NCBI GenBank assembly: GCA_013396655.1
Contig: WBMV01007704.1
Span: forward strand, 248,001 to 312,000
DNA from: Campylorhamphus procurvoides
Taxonomy: Eukaryota; Chordata; Aves; Passeriformes; Dendrocolaptidae
Direction: 5' to 3'
DNA length: 64,000 nucleotides
The position numbers and the translations under genes are program-made. Numbering within the stretch: the stretch's first letter is position 1; each line of letters begins with the position of its first letter. This document shows positions 38,612 to 48,841 of the stretch, one piece after another. The notes under the pieces were generated by a model, which saw only the letters and a list, made by a program, of their open reading frames with translations, was not told the origin of the DNA and searched no databases.

Positions 38612-39659
38612 TTCTATAAGCCTCTCTCCAGGCTCCACATTCCAGAATTCATCCTTGCATTAGGGCTGCAATACAATGCTCTCCCAGTGTTAAAGGATTA
38701 GACACTAAGGAGACTGTGGCAACTCCAGCCTTACTATATGCACAGGGGGAATATAAGGGGATGGAGGAGCACTTGCTAAAAAGTAAGGAGACTGAAAGAC
38801 AAGGGGGGAAAATGGCATCTTAGCAAAACCAGAGTGGATGACAAAGAAATTTGTGTGACTGATAGTAGTTTCTGCTCAGCTTCATATTCTGTGTTGTTTC
38901 TGAAGACAATAAAGTAGTTGGAAAGCGAAACAGCATTACTCACTATAGATATTGGGACATTAAATGCCATTTTTACTTCAGCATCCATCTCTGAGAAGTG
39001 GCTAGTTTGGAGCTGTCACATGGTGATGATGCCTGTATCAAAGCATTGTCTGAAGTGCCCATGTTCATCAATATTGCATAGAGTTTTTTCATAGGTAATT
39101 ATACCTTTGACTCTGATTTCCAAAGTTCAGACTAGTCCCAGAGAAGGAGCCTGGGGTCTTAACTTCCAAATATTGCCTGCAAATTGATTTTTCTTTGTTT
39201 TCATCTTCCTGAAGAGAATGGCCTTTGTGTAATGTCTCCTCTACTTTCATCATTGGATTGGAAACAAATTACTGAATTGGAAGCAAGTGTATTACTTTTC
39301 AGCATACGCAGGTTCATAACAGTGTAGAAAAACCTAGAATTGCTGAAATTAAGGTTAATTTCTCTCTTTGCCAGCAGTTCACTCCTGCAAGTAATGTTGT
39401 GAAAGTAAATTTAGGGATAAAATCATACTTCGTTTAAATTACATAACAATCTCCAGGAGCTACTTAAGAATTAAATTCTTCAGACAGGGCTTTCTTTCTT
39501 TTTTTTTTTTTTTTGAAGCATGCAGATCCTGTAGTGGAGTGGTAATTGTCTATTAGAATCTGTAGCATGACTTACAAAACCCTATCAAGGGTTTCTTGCT
39601 TTCTATCAGGGCTGTTTTGGTACTTGTTGGTCAGGTGGGAAAGGGAATTTGAAGCACAA
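38612..39659. other. Non-coding; T run at 39491-39514
   Basis: No gene recognised. A 20-plus-base T-rich run at 39491-39514 has no element body on either side that I can identify. Open frames do not exceed 70 codons. Confidence 0.6.
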
Positions 39660-39995
39660 AGGTCTGCGTTTTGTAGTGGCAGAGCTCATGGTCTCCCCTA
39701 ATCTCTTGCGGAAGTGAGTTCTGCAGCCGTGGGCCAGCTGCCGGCAGAGTTTTGTCACCCGGGCTCATGAGTCTCACCCTCGTGGCTGACAGTTCCATTG
39801 TTCCCCAGGAACGTAAGTGTCATGGGAGGTCATGGGTGCATTATTATTATTCAGCTACATTTGAATAAATGTACTTGGCTCTGTAAAGAATGCTACAGGC
39901 CTACTTACCCTGCTGTACCCCACAGGCATGTGGTGAGGCTTAAAGATTGTAAAGTGCTTTGAATTCCTTGGAAAAAAGGCACTATATGAATGCAA
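39660..39995 (+). mobile_element. Ancient repeat with CR1/L3/MIR-type tail
   Basis: The left part (39660-39830) is GC- and CpG-richer than its surroundings, with GTTCTGCAGCCGTGGGCCAG, then CATGAGTCTCACCCTCG, then TGACAGTTCCATTGTTCC. It ends in ATTATTATTATT at about 39840-39851, a tail common to L3, MIR and related elements. The right part (39885-39990) reads CTACTTACCC, then GGCATGTGGTGAGGCTTAAA, then TTGTAAAGTGCTTTGAATTC, then GGCACTATATGAATGCAA. This closely matches the amniote 3' tail 'cctacctcacaggggtgttgtgaggcttaa...tgtaaagtgctttgagatcctcgg...ggcgctatataaatgcaa'. Both parts read sense on +. They may be one element or two adjacent insertions; the body family is not certain. Confidence 0.6.
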
Positions 39996-41581
39996 CAGAT
40001 TCCCATTTGTTCATATAGCATCTGGTCCCACATCACTAATGTTATGATATACGGAATCAGACATGGAGTGCTGTACATGTGTCTGATTATTCCCAAACAT
40101 AGACAGAGATATGGCCATAAACCCAAGGTCTCTGCAGTGTAAAGAACTGACCTGGCAGCCAACCAAACACACCTTCTGCAAGGCACCAAGCGGGGCCCTT
40201 TTGCACCAAGCAATTAAGGGTGAGTGAGGAGCAGACAGGGAAGGGAGCACAGGCCGAGCATTGGGAAGATGAGCAAACTCCGTGCTGTGGGAAGATTCAG
40301 CCTTGGAAATGAGGGTTGTTTGGAGTGCAGCAGTGGTGTTTTACACTTGGGCACACCAGTGCTACTTTCACACTTTATGTTTTCTTACAGAAACACATCA
40401 TGAGAGTTTGATGAGAACAGGAGGAGCAAAACCTGAAGCAGTAACAGGAACACACAATAATTTCCATAACGAACAACTGCTAGATCAATTCTGTTGCTAG
40501 CTTCTCACGCTGCCTCAACTGGCCTAAACCAAGGAAGTTTTGTGGTTTCTGGTGTTTTATTCTAGCTATAGATTTCTTTATTTTCTTTTTTCGACAAAAA
40601 GGAAGCAAAACTTTGGCACAAGAAAGACATTCGTGTCATTTGTATGTGGAGATTCTTCTGCCAGCAGGGTGAAGTTTGCTGCATTAAGGCCTGGTCTTGA
40701 TATCCTCCACTGCATATACTCTGCAGTGGCTTTCAGTCTTTCATAGCCAAAGTTCCCCACGATCTGGAAAATGGAAAATGGGTAAAACGTGGAATTAGTA
40801 CTAAAATAGCACACTCCTCCATGCAATGAAATTCAAGGCTTCTGTTTTGCACATAAAGCTTCTGTTCTTTATGGTTAATAAAAGGCAATATCTGTTGATA
40901 GTGTTCACAAGAGCACAGACACTGTGTAATAGCCCTAAAGAAAACACTTAGAATGACACTATAATTTCCTCCACCTGTTGCCCAAACTGTCAAAAGGAAA
41001 CACGTCTCTTATTTCACTCTGAGTAAGATGTAGTGTGTTTGTGGTTTGAGACATGATGGCTTGACTCTCTGTCAGTTGAAACACCTGGATGTGAAGTGAA
41101 GCTCAGCTGAGAGATCTCTGTACCTGCCTTGGGTTTAAGTGTAGGCAGAGAAGTCATTGCTTGCTGCTGTTGAATATTCGGCAGTCAAACAGTCCAGGAC
41201 ATTAGTGTGAATCTATTTTACTATAACTTTGAAATGGCAAATGTGAAAGGAAGGACGCAGCTCATGGAAATTCAGAGATAAGGAGTAGAAGAATGAACAG
41301 GTTGAAAGTTTTCAAGAAACACTTCCATGGTTATTCAGGTGTTCCTCACACATACTGTTTCAAACCATTTCTGAAGAATGTAATAAACTTACTCTGTGTA
41401 AATTTTGTTTTGTTTGTGCAAAAATCTGTTGCCCATTCTTGTCTGCCATTTCTTCTCACTGCTCAGAATCTTCTATCCATCATGTAAAATTATTTCTCAT
41501 CTTCCTGTCTGCCTTCCCTACCTAACTCTTTTATCTCTTCATTCTCCTTTATTTACTTTCTGCCCTGGATCTGCTCCTGTG
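39996..41581. other. Non-coding, no gene recognised
   Basis: Open frames up to 102 codons overlap on both strands without recognisable domains. No interspersed element identified. Confidence 0.6.
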
Positions 41582-41594
41582 AAAAAAAAAAAAA
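41582..41594. repeat. A run
   Basis: Thirteen A residues. A similar run of 13 lies at 42148-42160. Neither has a retrocopy-like body or target duplication that I can see. Confidence 0.9.
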
Positions 41595-43334
41595 CAGCTC
41601 TGCAGACTGCTAACATTGGGTTAAACTGCTGGTGAAATTTCTCAGGAAAAAATACCCTGCTGATGGTGGTGGAAAGTACATCCAGGCCAAGGCAGTGCCT
41701 GGCAGAGGCTACCAAGGATGGAGAAACTGGAATCTCCTTAGGCTTCCCCTTGCCCAAGATTAAAATGAAGCCCTGTTTGGAATCAACCATGCCACCAAAA
41801 GAGCTACCTGGTTGATTTGACACAGTTGCTTCTTGTACATTCTGGAAAACCAAAAGTGTATGGTCTTGTGAAAGCAAACATGGGAAGTGACTGGGCAATA
41901 AAGGCTAGATTCTGAGTTAGTTTAAATCTACATACAACTTCCATATTTTCTCAGTTTTTCCAAGCTGTTAAAATTTTAGGGGAAAAAAAATCAAGCTAGA
42001 GAAAAAGGAAAGTATCTGTAGTCTTTCCTTTGCTCATGTCCTAACCATTCTTGAAGATCTACTCCTACATTAAAAAAAAATCAACAAGCTCTGAGCCCCC
42101 ATTTCCAGTTATGACAAATCCTTTTTGTGCTGTCTTCCCAAAACAAGAAAAAAAAAAAAAGGAAAAGAAGGACAACTAGACTGAGAATAACTCCCAGATG
42201 ATAATAAGCTGACTCAAAAAAGTTGAGAGCATGCTCTAAGCTTCTAACAGGTGGGACTTTTTCTGTTTTACACTTAAGAGACACTGGCAAATCATTTGGC
42301 ATTATTAAAGATAGCAATCACAGAAAGGATCTGTAAAAATATATGTTTCCAACTTTTCATCATATGGGTTTCTGTAGCTGTTAGGGGTCCATGAGTCACT
42401 GCTAATATTTATATGTTATATATTCACTTGGATAGGTGCATAACAGCAACCTTCAAGGATGAAATAACTGAAAGCCATACCAAAAAAATGGTGGCTTCAC
42501 ATGCTGACATATGTAATCAAAACATCTCTTTTACTTGGAGCAGTTCTTTTGAGCTTGAATCGTAGACACAAAGCACATCAGATGTATCAGATCGGTCTCA
42601 CCACTGTATTAGCCTGGCTTGATTCAAGTGCAACTCAGCTGAAAAAGCTGGAGTTTCACCAGCATGAAGTGGAAGATTCTGCCCACCAACACAGCTCTGC
42701 ACTGACTCATCCCCTTTGTGACTTGCACCACACAAGGAAGATGCACAGAATCATGTCTCTGATTTTGCTTGTGGGATTTCAGTCGATGTTTGTGTTATGT
42801 TACAAAGCTGCTCAGTGTGGTGGGCAGCAGAGGAGCCGTCCCACCAGCTCCGTCAGATGCTGCAGCTGAGGGAGTATAATTTGTCGTCTAAAAGTGGTAT
42901 TTACTAGTGGTGATGGACTGGGATTTCTTAGTGCAGTCCAGGTGCTTCCCAATATGTGTTTCCTGGTCAATATCTGGAATTCAGGATTGAGACAGGTTTG
43001 AGGACAGCTGTGGAAATAAGCATTACCAAGACATTAGAAAATACAATACTATTGTATCTCGCTTTGTGATTTTTGGAAGTAGAAGTTAATAGGCAAGAGA
43101 CATCATTTTTTTTTTATGTTAATTCCTGTTCAAGTTCTGATGAGTAACATTTTACATGTTTTTAGCAAGCACAGAAGGAGTAGGTTCCCACATAATTTTG
43201 TATCGCCCTGTATCTTTACACGTGTAAGAGTTCTGTACCTTCTACCCACAGTGCTCCCAAGTAAATGGGCAGAATGGCATTTCAGTGGCTTTTTTCCTGC
43301 AAATGTTCAAAGTTACCAAGTAAATTCTCACACC
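41595..43334. other. Non-coding, no gene recognised
   Basis: The 119-codon minus-strand frame at 41539-41898 and the 122-codon plus-strand frame at 42501-42869 show no domain, signal or conserved motif. I treat both as chance frames. Confidence 0.55.
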
Positions 43335-43372
43335 ACTCCCTCCCCCCCTCCCCCAAAAAAAGAAAAAAAAAA
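43335..43372. repeat. C-rich plus A-rich low-complexity tract
   Basis: A C-rich run (CTCCCTCCCCCCCTCCCCC) abuts an A-rich run with a single G break. The C-rich half could form a quadruplex on the minus strand. Confidence 0.85.
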
Positions 43373-44654
43373 TAGCAGCTGAAGAACAAATGAGATGTCT
43401 AGAAAGTCAGATGTTGATTCAATGTTTCCTATTTATGCATAGAAAAATGACAGCTTAATACACTTTTTCCCAAAAGAGGCAAGGGTTTAGTGTGTAGTAT
43501 CCCCCTAACCACTCAGCACTCTCCAAGCATAAACTCAGTAAAGCTTATATAAACTCACTGCAGAACCTCACAGCTGCTACAAAATTCTGTGGGACAAATT
43601 CATTTGGTTTAAGTGGAACAAAAAACATGAAGGTCAAAATAGGGGCTCAGTTTGACCCTTCCTTTTTCCAGAAAATGTATGGAGCCTTTCTATATGCCTG
43701 ATATACTTCATGTCTACAGAATGGACATGTAGTCCACATGCCTACCAAGTTAAGCAGTACATAAACAGAGAAACAGACCATTTTATCACTGAAGAGAAAA
43801 TGTATGGGTGAATAACTGTTTTGAATTACTTCTAAGCTGTGAGATTCCTGGCTGATTCTTTCAGTCTGAGCTGGAGTTGTCAGCAGGTTTTCTTATTGTT
43901 CCTTTTAGTATTTAACTTGAGAGATTTCATCTAAAATGCAGTGCATAAGCTAGACAAATAAGTATCAATCATCTCCCAGATGGTGATAATATGCCCCATG
44001 GGAGTGGAGCATAGACTTGCTTTGACACTTCTGCTTGTGTGTATGTACATACAGGCAGTGCATTTTTGGAGCTCTCCAAAATCAGCATCCTTTGCTACTC
44101 TCAGATTCTGCACTCAATTACACTTATGCTGGTGTTGCTTCTTGTGCATTTCCTGAGCACGGTCCATCATTTGATCCTTTTCTATCTGGGTGTCTTCCTC
44201 CTTGGTGCCAGTTCTTTCAGATTTTGTTGCTTGCTGGTTTGTTTTATTTTACTTTTACACGGCTTTTATGCAGGTGGTTTTGAGGGTGTATTTCAGAGCC
44301 CTGAATGAGGTATCTCTGCTCCTCATAAAATGAACGAGGAAAGGGAACTGCCTCCTGGCCCTCCTGGTAGTGAGATCCCTGAGCAGAGAGACTCCTTTGC
44401 TGGTCAGTAGGAAATGACTTCAACTCTACAGCTCCTTCTCCTGGGTTTAAGTGCTTGACTGAGAGCTGCAGTGAGGTATTTCCCTGAAACCTTTCCGGGA
44501 ATAAGGTACTTATGTCATTTTCATGGAAACTATAGTGGAGATCATTCCTTTCTTTTAAAGTATAGCCAAGAAAGCACTGCCAAACCCTTTTACTCTGTGT
44601 TCATAACCCCAGAATATGAATAGCCCCTTCCCTGTTCTCTTGGCTGGGTTTCAG
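43373..44654. other. Non-coding, no gene recognised
   Basis: Nothing recognised. The hydrophobic 82- and 89-codon frames at 44035-44308 overlap in different phases of the same T-rich sequence and are read as chance. Confidence 0.6.
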
Positions 44655-44712
44655 GCCCATATGGCCAAAGTGCCCCGAGGATCTCCTAACCACTAAACCA
44701 GACTTGGAACAG
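44655..44712 (-). mobile_element. Possible tRNA-derived SINE head
   Basis: On the minus strand the sequence reads TCTGGTTTAGTGGTTAGGAG. This resembles the A-box region of a tRNA-derived SINE head ('ggtctagtggttagagca' in sauropsid MIR-like elements). The core beyond it is not clearly preserved, so this is either a very short relic or a chance match. Confidence 0.35.
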
Positions 44713-47639
44713 GGAGCAGTTTTTATCCCTTCTGTTGAAGCCATTCTGCATTGCAGAAAAACCTCATGAATTGGCTGGACTAGATAAGCCAAGAGAAGGT
44801 GTATAATGATGAAAGTGAGTCCTGAGTCGCCAGCTGTTGAGAGGACATGATTTCTAGTTCCTGCATTCCTGCACTGTTGAATGTTCCCACAGCTTATAAG
44901 GGAAAGTTGTTGGATGGGAATTCACTGAACATCAGAGGATAACAGGTCTCTTTTCTCTTAGATGATGTCCTAATCCTGGGCAGAAGACTCTGTTTCCATT
45001 TTTCAGCCTCATGAAATAGTCTCAGGAGAAAAGTCAAGAGTTTATCCCTTTCTTTCTGACACACAGACCTTACCATGTGATAAGACAAGTTGTAAAAAAG
45101 CTCCTCTTTTACCTGCTTTTGTGAATTTCTGCTCTTGTGCTTGGTAAGTTTGGGCCCTGAGACCTCTTCCTGTAAAAAGAGGTGACCTTGGATGGGGATC
45201 AGAGAACAGGTTTTCCCTTTGCTTTCTGCTCAGCCCCCTTCATTTCCACCTCCAGCAGACCTTGGAGCACAGAGATCACTTGAAGGGCTTTGTTTAATGG
45301 ACATTTTTAGGAATGGTGCCTGTGCTCATCTTATGGTGGGTAACTTGTCACTGCTGTGGTTGACTGGGGAATTGTTTATATCACTGTAACATAATTCATC
45401 CAGTTAACCCCCTCTAACTTTCTGAGAAACACCAAGTACTTCCATAAAATGATTATTTGTAATTATACTTCATAAATATGAAGCAAAGATTGAATACAAA
45501 AGGTGTGAGATAAGTGGGAATAGAGAAGGCATGAAATTTTTTTCTTTCAGTTTTGTTTTCTGACAATATAAGGCTGGGAGTAATATATGCCTCAGTAATC
45601 AGGGCAGTGTCAGTTGACTATTGTTTGTATGTGAACCTTGAATACATAGGCAGGAACATACCTAGAAAATTCCCTGAAGCATCCATTGCATGGATGTGTC
45701 TGTAATTTGAAGGTTAGTGTCTAAGATACTTGTTGTGATAAGGAGAACAACAGCAGTTCTTTTTCTCTCTTTTCAGTATAATTCAGGCTTTCAGTTTTTA
45801 ATTTTTCACAGTTTTTATGAGAGATTTTGAAACATATTTCCCATTATCTAGCTCATTCAGCCATCCTGCATTTATGTAGGGAGATGAAAGGGGAAGATCC
45901 TTGGTGAATGTAAAGATAGTCAACAGACCTTGGGTTTCACATCTGTGTTACTAAGTCTGCTACCAGCTACCAGATTTCCTTTTCTATTGTATTTTCTCAT
46001 TTAAAGGAAACAAAATACTATGTTATCTTACAATTATTTTAAGAGAAAACCAAAGGTAGTTGATTGTTACTACTAAAACAAGCAGCACTGCCTTTTAACA
46101 CATTGACGTGTTCATCCTTCAATGTATATGAATGACATAGCTCGACAGTGGACCTGCCCTAATTTCTGTCAGCTGAGGACCTGGTTTATCACACATTATA
46201 AAGTAAAGTATGACTTGCATTACAATTATAATTCTAAATGAATGGAACAACAGCATATTTTTTTCCAATTTGCCATGGAACTTGAGTGCAAAATATGAAA
46301 TTAGCTCTGCTACAGGGCACATAGTACTCGCAAAGAAAATAAAAGGTGTGACAGGGAACTGCACTCAGAAAGAGACTGCAAGTAATAGAAGTTGAAGTAG
46401 AAAATAAATTTGCAACTTCTGGTATAAATAAAACAATATCTAGCTAACATAGAAAATAATAGGAAGCACTGAGATGTTGTTGGAGTTGTATTATAGTCGT
46501 AGTTGTTGTTATTATTATTAGCATTAGCATTTATGGTTTGTAGTTAATTTGGCTTTGCATTTCTTGTGCTCTAGTAGGTGAAAGGAATAACAGATCCCCA
46601 AGGATAGATTGTATTTACTTTCCTATTTTAGAGCAACTAAGGCATTCTGAATCCAGTGGAAACTGGCAAAGTGAGCATGGGAGGAAACTCCTGAAAGCAA
46701 AATAAGCCAGTAGATGAATCTGGTAATTGAGTTTCATGTAGAACTATTGGTGTTTTTGCTGGCAGTACTTGTATCCGTCATACAAGGACTACTGAGTAAG
46801 ACAGCAGACTAAACCCATCCAGGTGTTGTACCAATGGCCGTGAGTCATGGGAGGGATGCTCAGAGAGAACATGAGTAGGGGCTCGTGTCCCCAGGCACTG
46901 ACTCTCTTTCCCCAGGGTTCTCAGCATTTGAAAACCAGCAGGTTTGGTACACTGTGGATGCTCCTGTGAGGTGTAACTAGGAGGAGTTCAGGGACTCTCT
47001 GAGCTGTTCCCTCAGTCAGATAATGATGCCATCTGGGCCGTGTTCCCCACCATACACCAAGGGCTACAGCCGTCCTGCTCATCCTCCTGAAGCTTCTCCT
47101 GTCTGCCTCTCCCAGAGGACATTAACTCTTTCTACTCCAGCATTTCAGTCCTGCCTCTGAAGTTATCTGCACCATGAGGTTCTGACTCTTTCCATATTGC
47201 GAGTCACTAGTTTCACCTCTGCCTGTTCCAGAATTCTATATAGATGTAACTTTTTTTGGTCAAATGGGCCACACTTACACCTGTTTCATTTTATTCTGCT
47301 AGCCTTTATGGGAGATACAAGGTGGCTGGCTTTGTTTTGCTTTCATTCTAACAAACATTAAAAATTGCTTCAAATAATTGGAAAAAAAAATACTGAAAAG
47401 GTTTGATCATGGGGGAGTCTCCTAAAATGTCATCAAGTTGATTATGATTGCCCATTGATGGATTTAAAAAAAAAAAGTACTGAGCCCATTCCAAATGCTT
47501 TTAACATATACTTTATTGTCACCATGTGGCACTATTTTTAACCACAGTGTTGCACTGTACATCACATCTGCAGAATTACTAGTAATCTCCACTGAGAATG
47601 GAATCACATTTGTCTGACGTGACCTATTTCCTGTTAAAT
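44713..47639. other. Non-coding; small ATT/GTT-rich tract at 46500
   Basis: No gene or named repeat. GTTGTTATTATTATTAGC at about 46504-46521 is a short trinucleotide tract. Open frames do not exceed 81 codons. Confidence 0.6.
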
Positions 47640-48010
47640 ACACTGAATGACATGAAGTCTCTTTCCTTTCTTTATTTCCTTCTTAGTTGACTCCTGCAGC
47701 AACTGAATCATTCTATTCCCCAAGACTGAGGTCAGCCTCGCTGACCTGGTTCTGCCTGTGTCATCCTGCCTGCCCTTTTTAAATATAGTGCTCTTGTATT
47801 TCATGGGAATCTTCCTGGTCTTCCAAGACACACTAAGAATGTGCCAGAGATTTTCTTCGGACAGGTCTTTGGGACTGTTAGAAACTAAATCTGTGGGCTG
47901 CCGGGTTTAAAGTACTTGTCAGTAATTGATGTTCTTTACCATCCTCTGCAGTTACTATCAGACCAGGAAGTATTTTGTCATCCTCAAGTAAAAAAAGTAC
48001 TTTATGCTTT
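47640..48010 (-). mobile_element. Fossil CR1-family LINE, reverse transcriptase region
   Basis: A minus-strand frame (47634-47831) reads IFKKGRQDD, then ARLTSVLGNRM, then IKKGKRLH. This follows the diagnostic N-terminal part of CR1/L3-type reverse transcriptase ('[29 protein letters not shown]'), with the FKKG, DD and LTSV landmarks in order and correct spacing. To the right, at the DNA level, TTGATGTTCTTTACCATCC then GTTACTATCAGACCAGGAAG then TTTGTCATCCTC aligns with the antisense of the same LINE coding region as I remember it. The copy is truncated on both sides, frameshifted upstream of residue 1 of the frame and incapable of activity. Similarity may extend to about 48250, but the signal is too weak to fix the end. 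Confidence 0.8.
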
Positions 48011-48298
48011 TAAAATCCAATGTTTACTAAGCATTTGCCTCCTCTGTATCACTAATTGTATTAACTTCTTCAGAAATATTTAACCATTGGAAGCTTTCTC
48101 AGATTCTTGAGTACTTTAGGAATTATTTTCATGGTAGTTATATATCTCTTGGATACAGAAATGCCTCTGATGTTTTTGGCTTCCCTTTTTCTCTGTTCTT
48201 CATTGGTTTTAATGTATATGTTGATTGTTATCTGTAGTCTTTCTTTCCTCTATTTCATTCCCTCTGAAGCAACATTCTAGAGGTGCAAAAAACCCCTC

Positions 48299-48338
<40 letters not shown>
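48299..48338. repeat. (TG)5(TA)15 microsatellite
   Basis: Five TG units (48299-48308) pass directly into fifteen uninterrupted TA units (48309-48338). A perfect TA run of this length is unstable and probably polymorphic. It produces artefactual IYIYIY-type open frames on both strands. Confidence 0.97.
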
Positions 48339-48340
<2 letters not shown>

Positions 48341-48610
48341 CTTGGTCCCTTTTAATACTGCCTTGAAACACTGGAAGTCTTTACATTTTGCCAAAGGAAT
48401 GCCAAAATTTGGAAGGTTTTGATTCATAGCAGTTACTGTGGGTCATTGGAGAGTGGAGAATAAGCCTGTGGTGCTGAGAGTGAGTGGAAAGCATGAAGGA
48501 TACAAGAAGGGAAGGTGACACTGTAGTTTGCCTGTAAGAGAACGGCAACTGCTCCAGCTTAGTGATTTTGGAGTAAGTTGCTTAGATTCTGCTTGGAGAG
48601 TGAGACAGCT

Positions 48611-48841
48611 ACTGTTTCATATATCTGCTTCATTAAGTTTAGACTATATTTGCCTCTGTTTGCTTTTCTACTTGTGCTTGGAGTGTGTCTATCTGTGCTC
48701 TGTTTCACAGAGCCTGTAGTTTATTTGCTTAAGTTTGTTTTCCACTGCCTTTGGACTGTGTTTGCACTGAGCTCTGTTTCATTCAGTCTGGACTTATGGG
48801 CCCAGGTTTGTTCCACAGCATTTGGACTATGTTTGTTTTGA
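48611..48841. repeat. Degenerate minisatellite, period about 72 bp
   Basis: The phrase TTTGGACTGTGTTT (48750) recurs as TTTGGACTATGTTT (48821) and, more weakly, as CTTGGAGTGTGTCT (48678). That gives spacings of 72 and 71 bases. The phrase GCTCTGTTTC occurs at 48697 and 48771, 74 bases apart. A further partial unit (TTTAGACTATATTTG) lies at 48638. The best pair, roughly 48697-48770 and 48771-48840, is clearly related but diverged. An 87-codon open frame runs along it, with no sign of being a real protein. Confidence 0.6.

Noticed and set aside
48225..48427. Open frames on both strands with IYIYIYIY segments
   Set aside because: They are translations of the TA microsatellite.
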